The notes under the pieces: model-generated
Told to the model about the DNA's origin: nothing
What the model saw: only the letters and a program-made list of their open reading frames with translations
Databases searched by the model: none
Translations under genes and position numbers: made by a program
Shown here: positions 46,039-56,261 of the stretch, piece by piece
Layout: each line of letters opens with the position of its first letter
How positions within the stretch are numbered: the stretch's first letter is position 1
NCBI GenBank assembly: GCA_963422445.2
Contig: OY729512.2
Coordinates: 1,550,001-1,614,000, forward strand
Direction: 5' to 3'
Length of the DNA stretch: 64,000 bases
DNA from: G963422445 sp963422445
Lineage (GTDB): Bacteria > Pseudomonadota > Alphaproteobacteria > Thalassobaculales > Thalassobaculaceae

Positions 46039-48506
46039 TTAGAGGAGACCCGTGCCCTTCGACAACGGCCGCGGGCGAACCGGCATTCCGTGGGACATTG
46101 CGCTTTTTTCCCCACCGTTACAGGCTTCGCGACGGCCCCTGTCGCGGTTCTGTGACTGCATCCGTCGCTCGGCCGAGAAACCCTCCATCCGCGACACGGC
46201 GTCTCGCAGGCGCCGTCTGGCGCCCTCCATCCGGTCTAGATGGGTGCCGTAGGTTGCGGGATCGTCGAGGATTGCCCTGCCCGCCCGCAGCAGCCGCTCG
46301 TTGCGCTCCATCCAGTCGAGGAACGGGCGCAGCGTGTCGGGAGCCACGTCGAGATCGTGAGCGCGGCGGTAGATGCTGTCGTAGCGCCGCCAGTGGCTGT
46401 CTGCGTTCTCGAACCAGGCCTCCGCTTCGAGGTGCAGGGTGTAAGCGCCGGACCAAGCCTTGGAGGCACCGGCGCGGTTCGGTGGGCAGGCTCTCGGCTT
46501 TCGCGAACTCGGCGATGCGCCGGATGAGCGCCGCCGCCCCGTCGAGGTCGAACGGGGACATGCCGGCCCGTTCTGCCCTGGCGGCATGACGCTGCCAGTC
46601 GATGCGGAGTTGCCGGTATGCCTCTTGCGAATGATCCGGCGACGGAGGTCTCCCGGGTTCGGCGGGAGGTTGGCCGGATCGGGCGCGGCTCCCCCTCGGC
46701 TGGATGCCGGGCTTCCGCGACGCGCTCCGAAGAGCGGGCGGGCGTCTAGACGAACGCATCCGCCTGCGCGAGCTCCTGCGACTGTTCCGTGTCGGTCTGC
46801 GGCGCCCGCGCCGCCTTGCCGGCGACAGAGCGGCGATAGCTGCCGGCCCGGGCGTGTACTTCCTCGAGCTCGGCGATCTCGCGCTCGGCGATCCCGGCGC
46901 GTTCGGCCAACAGGTGCTCGAACACCCGCGGCCTGGCACGGAACATTGCTGCCCGCTTCATCAGCGCACCGTGGCGATCGAGGGTCTCGCGGAAGGCCGG
47001 GCTAAGCGCCACTGCGTCACCCTCGTCGCGCGTCCGCTCGCGCAGCTCGTCCCACGCCGTCAGGACCTCGGAGCGCTCGGCCGCGAACGCGCCCACCGCC
47101 GCGCCGTGGTGCCAGCCGTTGACGACGTGGCGGATTTCATGGGTGATGCGCACGATCGCGTTGTCGTTCGCCGCGGTCTGTGCCGCGGTCTCTTCTTTCT
47201 GGCGTTCTCCGAAACCGCCGTGCTCCGCACTCCGCTGCCGGCCGTGGTCGTTCCCGACGCCGGCGCGCGCCTTCCCTCACATCGCGCCACATGCCGTCCG
47301 AGACGTAATCGAGCGCCGCCTCCTTGGGCTGCGAGCGCGACCAACGCTCGGCCAGATACGCCAGCAGGAATGCGCGGTCGACCGTGAGGCCCTGGGCCGA
47401 GGCGATGGTCATGGCGTAGCCGTAGTCGAGGCGGATGTTGTCGTGCCAGTCGCGGACCTCGTCATGGCGGAACGTGACGCGCCGGCCGTCGTCGGTCCGC
47501 GCGGTGATGTGGACGGCGAACTCCGGCTCGGCACGATCCGCATTCGCCTCCGGTCTCCGGCCAGAGGACACCGCGTTTCTGGCCTTGCGCGACACCGCAG
47601 TGGCGTACGCACGCCTCACCTCCAGGTCCTCGACCGTGACCACGGTACCGTTGAATAGCTGCTTCTCCCACTGCGTCGCGCCGATGCGGATGCGGTCCCC
47701 GACCGCGATTTCCAGCGGCTCGGTCACCCTCCCGTCCAGGTCCCGGCTCACCTCGATGACGGCGCGCTTCGCGTCGGGTGTCTGCGCGAGCACGCGTTGC
47801 CGCATCAGCCATGACAGTGCCCGTCCCTCCGCATTCGTGCGCGCGAGCACGACGGTGGATGCGTCGGGCTGTGCGCGCACATGGCGCTCCCAGTCGTTCA
47901 CCAGACGGGTCAGGGTCTTCGCCTCGTCGTGGCAGAGATGGAGACGGTTGCGCAGATGCCACGCCTCGATGGCCTTCTCCGCATCCCCGTCCCTGAGCGC
48001 CTCGGAGACCGCCACCTGCCACGGCGTGAACAGGGGCTTCTTCTCCATCGCTTCGTACTCGGCAAGGATGGCGTCGCGTTCCTGCGGGTTCGTGAGACCA
48101 GCGCGGAACCGCGCCTGCTCCGGCGTCTCCCCGTGGACACGGACCAGCATGTCCTCCAGATCCGCTTTCTGGCGCCTGATGCGGTCGACCGGGTCTGGAT
48201 GCCCTTGAGGGCGCGTCCGTCGAGCAGGGCCGAGGCCACGGCGGCGAAGGAGCGCCAGTCGGCGTCGCCGGCGGCCTTGAGGACATGGGCGGCGCGCAGT
48301 ACGAGAAGGGCCCAGTCGTCTCGCCTCTCTTCGAGGCGCGACCGGAAGGTGTCGAGCGTCTGCCGTGGACCGTCCGCGGTCTTCAGGGATTCGTCGTCCC
48401 GGAAGATGCGCGCGATGGTGACACCGTGGCCGGACTTGACCACCACCACGTAAGCGGGTCTTTGGCGGATGCATACGTTGAATGGCTTCAGCAGTCTTTC
48501 TTTCTG
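46039..48506 (-). pseudogene. C-terminal half of a TraA-like (Ti-type) conjugative relaxase/helicase, frameshifted
   Basis: The minus strand reads AYVVVVKSGHGVTIARIFRD from 48506; this continues to ASALLDGRALKGIQ, shifts frame near 48205, and continues DRIRRQKADLEDMLVRVHGE, then VVLARTNAEGRALSWLMRQR, WEKQLFNGTVVTVEDLEVRR and DYGYAMTIASAQGLTVDRAF, the RecD-like helicase end typical of TraA. Further shifts near 47200 and 46720 lead to HEIRHVVNGWHHGAAVGAFA and HLEAEAWFENADSHWRRYDS. The relaxase domain is absent, cut off by the element at 48511. It is the wreck of a conjugative element. Confidence 0.75.
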
Positions 48507-48510
48507 CTAG

Positions 48511-49092
48511 ATAGTGTCGTCATGAGTGATGTTCATCTGTCCTATCTGTCGAACTCACTCGATGGTTCCTGGAGGCGACTCATGGGAATGGCTCATCGGC
48601 GTCACGACATTTCGGACAGGGTCTGGCTGTTGCTGGAGCCTCATCTGCCTGGTCGAGCGGGAAGTTGGGGTGGGGTGGCGCAGGATAATCGACGGTTCAT
48701 TAATGCGATCTTCTGGATTCTGCGTACCGGCGCTCCCTGGCGTGATGTGCCGCCAGACTATGGAGACTGGAAAAATACCCATCGTCGGTTCTGTCGCTGG
48801 CGGGACAAGGGGCTCTGGGGGGGCGGACAAGACCTGTGACACGAATGCCATCCTGTCTTATTGTGAGGAGCATGAAGGCATTCCAGTGGTTCCGCCGAAG
48901 CGCAACCGCAAGCACCCCAGAGCGTATGATGTCCATCTCTACCGGCACCGGCATTTGGTGGAGAACGCGTTTCTGTGGCTCAAACGCTGGCGTGGGATTG
49001 CCACGCGATACGCCATGAATGCCGCATCGTTTCTTACCGCGGTGCAGATCCGGTGTCTGGCGCTCTGGGCTGGCATTTCGTGACGACACTAT
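48511..49092 (+). mobile_element. Internally deleted IS5-family derivative (582 bp)
   Basis: Ends ATAGTGTCGTCA and TGACGACACTAT, with CTAG duplicated outside (48507-48510, 49093-49096). It matches the 845-bp element at 57213-58057 at both ends but lacks 263 bp in the middle. The transposase reads MSDVHLSYLSNSLDGSWRRL to RDKGLWG, then jumps to ADKTCDTNAILSYCEEHE and WLKRWRGIATRYAMNAASFL. Confidence 0.85.
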
Positions 49093-49095
49093 CTA

Positions 49096-49932
49096 GGGCG
49101 TGTTGACGAATGATCGAAGCATAATCCATGCTGAGACAATGTGGACAAACGCGAGGACCGTCCGAGCGCGCTTGTCATAACGTGTGGCACTGCGACGGAA
49201 TTGTTTGAGCTTGTTGAAGAATCGCTCGACCTGCTGGCGCCGCTTGTCCTTTTCTTGATCGTGATGAATCGTCTCAGTCCGGTTCGACCGGGCGGGAATC
49301 ACGGCATCGACGCCCTGGTCGGCCAGCGCCTGGCGAATGCCATTGCTGTCATACGCCTTGTCCATGACCGCAGCCTCCGGTGCGGGAGAACTGGACAAGG
49401 CCTTCCACAGCAGCTCGAATCTCACGCCATCATGGCGCTCGCCACCCGTCAACACGACGGACACACCGGTTGTTTCGTTGGCACAGGCGACGTGCAGCTT
49501 GGTGGAGAACCCACCCCGGGAGTGGCCGAGAGCCTGGGCCTCTTGGCCACCGTTTTTTTACCGCGCCGGCGGCGTGTTGATGAGCGCGCACGATAGTCGA
49601 ATCGATGAACACTTCCTTGAGTGGTTCATCGTCTCCCTGTTGTCTCTGTTGCCAGAGCCGTGCCCGGAGGTGGCGCTTCTCCCAACGGCGAAACCGCTGA
49701 TAGACGGCATTCCAATGGCCGAATTCGTCGGGCAGGTCGCGCCATGGGGTTCCGGTCCGCGCCTGGTAGAGGGTGGCGGGGCGCCGGCGGCGTGTTTGCT
49801 CTCACGCAGTAGCGGCTCGAGTGTCAAGCAGACAGCATCCGGGATGAGCAGGCGTAACGCCATGATAAGTCCCCGGAAAGTGTCATTGATGGAGAAGGAT
49901 CATCAGCATTTCATGAATTCGTCAACACGACC
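49096..49932 (-). mobile_element. IS5-family (IS427-group-like) element, copy A
   Basis: 837 bp with ends GGGCGTGTTGACGAATGATC and (reverse) GGTCGTGTTGACGAATTCAT and TA at both sides. It sits in the TA of the CTAG that flanks the previous element. Compared with copy B it lacks 31 bp near 49770 in OrfA, so OrfA is broken. OrfB (49093-49464; MDKAYDSNGIRQALADQGV, then VERFFNKLKQFRRSATRYDK) is open. Confidence 0.85.
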
Positions 49933-49993
49933 TAGTGTCCCGTTCTCGTAATTCGTACAATTCTGAGGGGGTTTGCGATGCGGGGGCACTGTG

Positions 49994-51042
49994 ATGCGAC
50001 GGTCGGCGGAGATCAAGCTGGGTGAAGTTGAGCGTAGCGATCTGGAACGGCTTGCACGGGGCCGAAAGGTCTGGCGGTCCCTGTCGGATCGGGCGCACAT
50101 TGTGCTTCTGGCAGCCGAGGGGCTGACCAACGTGCAAATCGCCAACGCGCTCGACATCAACAATCTCCCCGCCAGGAAGTGGCGCAACCGTTTTGCCGAA
50201 CAGGGCATGGACGGGCTCGAAGACGAGCCGCGGCCCGGCCGCGGTGCATCGATGATGACGCCGTGGCCGAGGTGGTGCGCAAGACGCTTGAAGAGAAGCC
50301 TCGGGATGCGACGCACTGGAGCACGCGCTCGATGGCCCGCGAAACGGGCTACGCGCCGTCGACGATCCACCGTATCTGGCAGGCCTTTTCGCTGCAGCCG
50401 CACCGGCGCGAGACTTTCAAGCTGTCTGCGGACCCCTACTTCGTGGACAAGGTGCGCGACATCGTCGGGCTCTACGTGGACCCGCCGCAGCATGCCATGG
50501 TGCTCTGTCTGGACGAGAAATTCCAGGTTCAGGCCCTTGATCGCACCCAGCCACTGCTGCCGCTGCGCCCTGGCCAGGTCGAGCGACGCACCCATGACGA
50601 CAAGCGCAACGGCACGACCTCGCTGTTCGCCGCCCTCGACATCGCCACCGGCGCGGTCATCGGCAAGTGCTTCCGCCGCCACCGAAGCCGGGAGTTCCGC
50701 AGGTTCCTGGACCACGTCGAGGCCAACGTGCCCGAGGATCTCGACATCCACATCGTCATGGACAACTACTCGACGCACAAGACGAAGGAAGTCCGCGACG
50801 GGTTCGCCAAGCGGCCTTGCTGGCACGTGCACTTCACCCCGACATCTGCCTCATGGCTCAACCAGGTGGAGAGGTTCTTCGCCAATCTGACGGAGAAGCA
50901 GATCAGGCGCGGGGTGCACCGCTCGACCGTTGAGCTCGAGCAGGCGATCACCGAGTATATCGAGGCGGTCAACGAGGACCCCAAGCCGTTCCGACGGCAC
51001 AAGTCGGCCGGCGAAATCCTCGCTGCCATCAAGCGCTTCTGA
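49994..51042 (+). pseudogene. IS630-family transposase A, one frameshift
   Basis: Begins MRRSAEIKLGEVERSDLERL and reaches GLEDEPRPGRG, where one base is lost near 50243; the rest continues in another frame: CIDDDAVAEVVRKTLEEKPR, LCLDEKFQVQALDRTQPLLP, IHIVMDNYSTHKTKEVRDGF and SASWLNQVERFFANLTEKQI, to 51042. The DDE residues are present. The relative at 54413-55501 is intact and similar throughout. Confidence 0.85.
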
Positions 51043-51046
51043 CTGA

Positions 51047-52267
51047 TACCAAACGCAAGTCATATGAACCGATACAGTGAGGCATCGGGATCAGCACGAT
51101 GGGGCTACGGCCCAGCTGCGCCGGGTCGTATTGGTGATGACGTCGGGCTGGTCGGTCAGCCATTGCCACCCCGTCCAGCAGGCGTCCCTCAGGGCGGAGA
51201 CATCCTTGAACACGCGGTTGGCGAAGCGGTTCGATTTCAGGAACAGAATGATCTGCTCCATCGGATTGAGTTCCGGACTGTAGGGCGGCAGATGCACGAG
51301 CGTCAGGTTGGGGGGAACGAGAAGGTCGCCCGAGCGATGCCAGCCCGCCCCGTCCAGCACAATCACGCCGTGCGCACCCGGCGCCACGGCCGCGCCGATC
51401 GCCGCCAGATGCTCGTTCATCGACGCCGTGTTCGCCCTGTCCGCCACGTGGGCGATGCCGACGCCGCGCTCTGCGCAGGTGGCGCCGAACAGATAGACGT
51501 AGCCATAGCGATGGTCGCGCAGGATGCGCGGACGCTGCTTCCCATTCGCCCAGACCCGTGTCGTCATCCCCTTCTGGCCGATGCGCGCTTCGTCCTGGAA
51601 CCAGATTTCTATCGGACCCGCCAGCGCCTCAGAGCTGAGCGCCGACGTCAACTGTGCCTCGAACTCCGCCACGAACGACCTCTGCCGCTCCGCGTCGGCT
51701 TTGGGGTGGACCGGCCGCCCCGAGACAAAGCGAAACCCGGCCCTTCGGAGCATCATACGGGCACCGCTCTCCGTATAGATGACCCCGAAGGCCTCCTCGA
51801 TTTTCCGTAAGATGTCCTGAACGCGCCAGCGCGTCACACCGTCCCGCTCAAGCTCGGGACCCGCCTCGATCCAGGCGCCGATCTCGGCGATCTGCGCGTC
51901 CGTCAACCGGCCCTCGCTCCCGCCGCGCGGGAGATCCGCGAGGCCGTCGAAGCCCTCCGTGTTGTAGCGCAACACCCAGTCGCGCAGGATTTGAAGCTCC
52001 ATGCCCTGCGCCCGAGCCGCCTCCGTGCGAGACGCACCCTCCATGATCATGGCGAGCGCACGCGCGCGCGACGCTTGCTTCGCGTCCCCGCAGTGCCTCG
52101 AAAGCGCGTGGAGCTCGTCCGCTGTGTGTGCCGTCCAGGTTATCGGCGTTGCCGCACTCATCGTCATCCTCCGGCGCTGGTGAGTCGATCACCACAGTCT
52201 ATGAAGGTCGTCCGGACCGTCACCCCAACATATTGGGATGGTGAGTCAATTTGGAGCGCGCTTGGTA
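51047..52267 (-). mobile_element. IS630-family element B (intact)
   Basis: Ends TACCAAACGC (51047) and GCGCTTGGTA (to 52267) are inverted repeats with one mismatch, with TA at each end. It carries one intact transposase and is nested in element A. Confidence 0.8.
51091..52167 (-). CDS. IS630-family transposase B
   Basis: 358 residues with helix-turn-helix (TEAARAQGMELQILRDWVLR) and winged-helix parts, then the DDE domain: EIWFQDEARIGQKGMTTRVW, GVIVLDGAGWHRSGDLLVPP and LPPYSPELNPMEQIILFLKS. This is the IS630 branch with LDGAGWH and SPELNPxE. Intact, possibly active. Confidence 0.88.
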   Translation of the reverse strand: MTMSAATPITWTAHTADELHALSRHCGDAKQASRARALAMIMEGASRTEAARAQGMELQILRDWVLRYNTEGFDGLADLPRGGSEGRLTDAQIAEIGAWIEAGPELERDGVTRWRVQDILRKIEEAFGVIYTESGARMMLRRAGFRFVSGRPVHPKADAERQRSFVAEFEAQLTSALSSEALAGPIEIWFQDEARIGQKGMTTRVWANGKQRPRILRDHRYGYVYLFGATCAERGVGIAHVADRANTASMNEHLAAIGAAVAPGAHGVIVLDGAGWHRSGDLLVPPNLTLVHLPPYSPELNPMEQIILFLKSNRFANRVFKDVSALRDACWTGWQWLTDQPDVITNTTRRSWAVAPSC

Positions 52268-52327
52268 TGAGAACCCGCGAACTCGCGCCAACTCACTCAT
52301 AACTGTGCGAACTTCGGAATTAGGACA

Positions 52328-53129
52328 TTAGGGCGTGTTGACGAATGATCGAAGCATGATCCATGCTGAGACAATGTGGACAAACGCGAGGACCGTCCGA
52401 GCGAGCTTGTCATAGCGTGTGGCACTGCGACGGAATTGTTTGAGTTTGTTGAAGAATCGCTCGACCTGCTGGCGCCGCTTGTCCTTTTCTTGATCGTGAT
52501 GAACCGTCTCAGTCCGGTTCGACCGGGCGGGAATCACGGCTTCGACGCCCTGGTCGGCCAGCACCTGGCGAATGCCCTTGCTGTCATACGCCTTGTCCAT
52601 GACCGCAGCCTCCGGTGCGGGAGAGCTGGGCAAAGCCTTCCACAGCAGCTCGAATCTCACGCCATCATGGCGCTCGCCACCCGTCAACACGAAGGACACA
52701 CCGGTTGTTTCGTTGGCACAGGCGACGTGCAGCTTGGTGGAGAACCCGCCCCGGGAGCGGCCGAGAGCCTGGGCCTCCTGGCCACCGTTTTTTTACCGCG
52801 CCGGCGGCGTGTTGATGAGCGCACACGATAGTCGAAGCGATGAACACTTCCTTGAAGCGTTCATCGTCTGCCTGTTGTCTCTGTTTCCAGAGCCGTGCCC
52901 GGAGGTGGCGCTTCACCCAACGGCGAAACCGCTGATACACGGCATTCCAATGGCCGAATTCGTCGGGCAGGTCGCGCCATGGGGTTCCGGTCCGCGCCTG
53001 GTAGAGGACGGCTTCGATGAACATTCGGTCGCTGAGCCGTGGCGGGGCGCCGGCGGCGTGTTTGCTCTCACGCAGTAGCGGCTCGAGTGTCGAGCAGATA
53101 GCATCCGTGATGAGCAGGCGTAACGCCAT
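52328..53129 (-). CDS. IS5-family transposase with A7 slippage site, copy B
   Basis: OrfA runs from 53129 (MALRLLITDAICSTLEPLLR; TPWRDLPDEFGHWNAVYQRF) and ends after AGAVKK. At the AAAAAAA run near 52790 a one-base slip joins it to the second frame: NGGQEAQALGRSRGGFSTKL, then SFVLTGGERHDGVRFELLWK and VERFFNKLKQFRRSATRYDK, ending at 52328. This two-frame layout is usual for the group. DDE residues appear present. Confidence 0.83.
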
Positions 53130-53198
53130 GATAAGTCCCCGGAAAGTGTCATTGATGGAGAATGATTATCAGCATTTCATGAATTCGTCAACACGACC
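52331..53198 (-). mobile_element. IS5-family (IS427-group-like) element, copy B
   Basis: 868 bp with the same ends as copy A and TA at each side (52329-52330 and 53199-53200). The complete member of the pair. Confidence 0.87.
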
Positions 53199-53201
53199 TA
53201 A

Positions 53202-54383
53202 GGATTGTCTGAACAAGTCGGCTCTGTCACAATTGGTTTCTTGGTGACGGAGTGGAGTGCGAGCCATGGAGCAAGCGATGTCTGCGGAGCTGGAGCACGA
53301 CCTGAAGACGCGTCGGACGCGGCGCGAGGTCTTTCTCGAGACGATGGACGGGCTGGTTCCCTAGGAGCGGCTGGAGGCCCGCATCGAACCGTTCGACCCG
53401 AAGGCCGGGCGCGGTCGGCGGCCTTATCCGCTGAGCGTGATGCTGCGGGTGCACTGCGTGCAGCTGTTCTACACTCTGAGCGACCCTGGGATGGAGGACC
53501 TGCTCTACGAGGTGAAGTCGGTACGGCGGTTTGTGGGGTTGCGCCTCTCGGGTGCGCTGCCTGACGAGACGACGATCCTGCATTTCCGCCACTTGCTGGA
53601 GACGCACGGTCTGGGCGAGACGCTGTTCGAGGAGATCAACGCGCATCTGGCCTCTCTCGGACACCGCTTGAGCAAGGGGACGATCGTGGACGCGAGTCTC
53701 ATTGCCGCACCGTCGTCGACGAAGAACCGTAAGGGCGAGCGGGACCCGGAGATGCATCAGACGAAGAAGGGCAATCAGTGGCATTTCGGGATGAAGGCGC
53801 ACATCGGGGTGGATGCGCAGTCGGGCTTGACGCACAGCGTGGAGACGACGCCGGCGAACGTCTCGGATGTGGCGACGGCGCACGCGCTGTTGCACGGGGG
53901 CGAGGAGCAGGTGTGGGGTGACGCGGGCTATCAGGGGGTGGACAAGCGCGCGGAGAACCGGGACACGGACGTGGACTGGGAGGTGGCGCTGAAGCCCGGC
54001 AAGCGCCGGAGGCTGGACAAGGCGGGCCCGGAGGCGGCGGCGGAGAGGCGCAAGGCGTCGGTTCGGGCCAGGGTGGAACATCCGTTCCTGTATGTGAAGC
54101 GCCACTTCGGCTACGCGAAGGTGCGCTATCGGGGGCTGGCGAAGACCACGCAACGTATCGCCGTGCTGCTCGGGTTCACCAATCTGCTCATCGCGGGGCG
54201 CGGCGCCACCGCCTGACGTGGGGGGAGTCCGTCCGCAACCGCCGCAAGGCGGCGGGGACAGTCGGCTCGGGCATCGAAATCCTCATTTCCTGGCGCGACA
54301 ACACGTCCCCGATGGGCTCTGGCGTTTCATCCACGGGCCACGACACCCGTATACCCTCAAAAACCGACTTGTTCAGACATTCC
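53202..54383 (+). mobile_element. IS5-family element C, 1182 bp
   Basis: Ends GGATTGTCTGAACAAGTCGG and (reverse) GGAATGTCTGAACAAGTCGG differ at one position. It sits directly next to copy B and to the next IS630 element. The flanks CTAA and CTAG fit the YTAR target but are not identical. Confidence 0.85.
53266..54216 (+). pseudogene. IS5-family transposase C with a TAG at codon 33
   Basis: Start ATG at 53266 (MEQAMSAELEHDLKTRRTRR). TAG at 53362-53364 interrupts MDGLVP-ERLEARIEPFDPK where related proteins usually have tryptophan. The rest is full and in frame: HFRHLLETHGLGETLFEEIN, KGTIVDASLIAAPSSTKNRK, VWGDAGYQGVDKRAEN and ARVEHPFLYVKRHFGYAKVR. One base change separates it from an intact gene; translation from an internal start would lose the N-terminus. 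Confidence 0.87.
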
Positions 54384-54384
54384 C

Positions 54385-55564
54385 TAGTGTCCTGAATCGT
54401 AAGTTTCTATTATTATACTGTATTTTCTGCAATCTCGAGAGTTCTGAGGCAGAAGCGTTTGATGGCGGCGAGGATTTCGTCGGCCGACTTGTGCCACCGG
54501 AACGGTCTGGGGTTCTGATTGACAGTGTCGAGGCAGTCGAGAATCGCCTGTTCGAGCTCCTGTGTCGAGCGGTGGATGCCCCGCCGCAGTTGCTTTTCGG
54601 TGATGTCCGCGAAGAACCGCTCAACTTGATTGAGCCAAGATCCGGATGTCGGCGTGACGTGGGCATGCCAGCGCGGGCGGCGGGCGAACCCGTCGCGGAT
54701 CATGTGCGTCTTGTGAGTGGCGTCGTTGTCCATGACGATATGACTGTCGAGGTCATCGGGCACGGCCTTCTCGATCTGGTTGAGGAACTTGCGGAATTCC
54801 GTGCTGCGGTGGCGGCGGTAGCATCGGCCGATGATCTTGCCGGTCGCGACGTCAAGCGCAGCAAACAGTGAAGTTGTGCCGTTACGCTTGTCGTCGTGAG
54901 TGCGGCGTTCCACCTGTCCGGGGCGCATGGGCAGCAACGGCTGGGTTCGGTCAAGGGCTTGTACCTGACTCTTCTCGTCGACGCACAGCACCATGGCGTG
55001 TTGCGGAGGATCAAGATACAGGCCGACAATATTCCGGACCTTGTCCACGACCATCGCATCCTTCGATACCTTGAAGGTCTCGCTGCGGTGGGGCTGCAGG
55101 GGAAAGGCCCGCCAGATGCGGTGAACCGTCGAAGGAGCGTACCCGACCGCATCAGCCATGGAGCGCAAGCTCCAGTGTGTGGCGTCCCTGGGCGTTTCCT
55201 CCAGTGTCTTGCGCACGACCGCGGCGACAGCGTCATCGGAGAGCTTCCGCGGCGCGCCGGGGCGCGGCTCGTCATGCAGCCCGTCCAGCCCCTGTCCTGC
55301 GAAACGCTTGCGCCACTTGCTGACGGTCAGAGGTGTGACCGCGAGAATTTCTGCAATGTTCAGGTTGCTCTTCCCGTCGGCCGCCAGCAACACAATGCGG
55401 GCCCGCCGGGCCAGGCTCTGCCAGACCTTCTGCCCACGCGAAAGCCGGTCCAGCGCGCTGCGCTCCGCCTCGGTCAGCTCGATTTTCACCGCAACTCTCA
55501 TGATCCTGCTTCCCGTGTCGGAAGCCTCACCCACCACTATACATATTTATCGATCAGGACACTA
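54385..55564 (-). mobile_element. IS630-family element C (intact)
   Basis: Ends TAGTGTCCTGA (54385) and TCAGGACACTA (to 55564) are inverted repeats that include the TA target. Confidence 0.87.
54413..55501 (-). CDS. IS630-family transposase C
   Basis: 362 residues from the ATG at 55501 (MRVAVKIELTEAERSALDRL). Helix-turn-helix LNIAEILAVTPLTVSKWRKR, then DDE motifs: VLCVDEKSQVQALDRTQPLL, SHIVMDNDATHKTHMIRDGF and SGSWLNQVERFFADITEKQL. Intact and similar to the frameshifted transposase A. Confidence 0.9.
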   Translation of the reverse strand: MRVAVKIELTEAERSALDRLSRGQKVWQSLARRARIVLLAADGKSNLNIAEILAVTPLTVSKWRKRFAGQGLDGLHDEPRPGAPRKLSDDAVAAVVRKTLEETPRDATHWSLRSMADAVGYAPSTVHRIWRAFPLQPHRSETFKVSKDAMVVDKVRNIVGLYLDPPQHAMVLCVDEKSQVQALDRTQPLLPMRPGQVERRTHDDKRNGTTSLFAALDVATGKIIGRCYRRHRSTEFRKFLNQIEKAVPDDLDSHIVMDNDATHKTHMIRDGFARRPRWHAHVTPTSGSWLNQVERFFADITEKQLRRGIHRSTQELEQAILDCLDTVNQNPRPFRWHKSADEILAAIKRFCLRTLEIAENTV

Positions 55565-55589
55565 GACTTGTTCAAGGGATTTGAAACCC

Positions 55590-55832
55590 GTGCCCATCGT
55601 CAATGTCCATCAGACCAAGATCTAGTTGTCCAAATTGCTGACTCGGGTCGAGACAGGCGAAGATGTGATTATTGCCCACCGCGGCCAACCTGTCGCGCGA
55701 CTCGTCCTCTGCAAGCCTCCGGGCAAACGATAGTTCGGGACAATGAAAGACAAATTGAATATTCCCGACGACTTCTTTTCGCCCCACTCCTGCAAGCGGA
55801 CGGTTTGCCGTAGGAGTGTTGCCGGACACTAA
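55590..55832 (+). pseudogene. VapB/Phd-like antitoxin with two nonsense codons
   Basis: From a GTG at 55590 the peptide reads PIVNVHQTKI, then TAG at codon 12, then LSKLLTRVETGEDVIIAHRG and PVARLVLCKPPGKR, then a second TAG at 55731, then MKDKLNIPDDFF. This is the Phd/VapB family pattern (VNVHEAKTxLSKLLxRVExGE). The rest of the frame is preserved, so the inactivation is recent. It overlaps the toxin start by 17 bp. Confidence 0.75.
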
Positions 55833-56188
55833 TGCGTTCATCTGATGGGATGGCGGCAACGCGCGATTGTCGGACGCTGCCCGCCGGATGATTACAGACG
55901 GAACAAACGACATTCTCATCAGTGCTGCGTCGGCATGGGAGATCGCGACCAAACACCGCCTCGGCAACTTTCCGAATGCAGTGCCCATAGTGCTCGACAT
56001 AAGCGGTGCTATAGCCAGACCGGGATTTGAGCAGGCTCACGGTCGAAGATGGGGAGCCCGCCGGACGACTTTCTGGGCTTCATAGTGACCCGTTCGACAG
56101 AATGCTCGTTACCCATGCCCTCGGGCGCGATCTACCGCTTGTTTCCGTCGACACAGTTTTCGACACCTTCGGCGGTTGGCGCCTTTAA
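55816..56188 (+). pseudogene. VapC-like PIN-domain toxin, one nonsense codon and one frameshift
   Basis: Starting with GTG at 55816 preceded by AGG, it reads LPDTNAFI, then TGA where relatives have tryptophan, then WDGGNARLSDAARRMITDGT and ILISAASAWEIATKHRLGNF. The frame shifts near 56036; it continues GEPAGRLSGLHSDPFDRMLV and LPLVSVDTVFDTFGGWRL to a stop at 56188. Acidic PIN residues (PDTN, WEIA, DPFDRM, SVD) are intact. These toxins are RNases. With VapB it formed a type II pair. Confidence 0.78.
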
Positions 56189-56261
56189 CGACAGGACCGG
56201 ATTCCCGGTTTTCATCATCGGGCGCTTGAGGTGCATTCGCTCCATCATCTTTCGGGGCTTA

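Larger units (their letters stand above)
49935..52328 (+). mobile_element. IS630-family element A with a nested second IS630-family element
   Basis: Left end GTGTCCCGTTCTCG after TA at 49933-49934; right end AATTAGGACAT before TA at 52329-52330. Its transposase occupies 49994-51042. Another IS630-type element is inserted at 51047-52267, past the transposase stop. Confidence 0.7.

Noticed and set aside
49096..53198. Working composite transposon formed by IS5 copies A and B
   Set aside because: Outer flanks show no shared duplication, copy A has a broken OrfA, and the interior is only IS630; the layout is explained by serial insertion.
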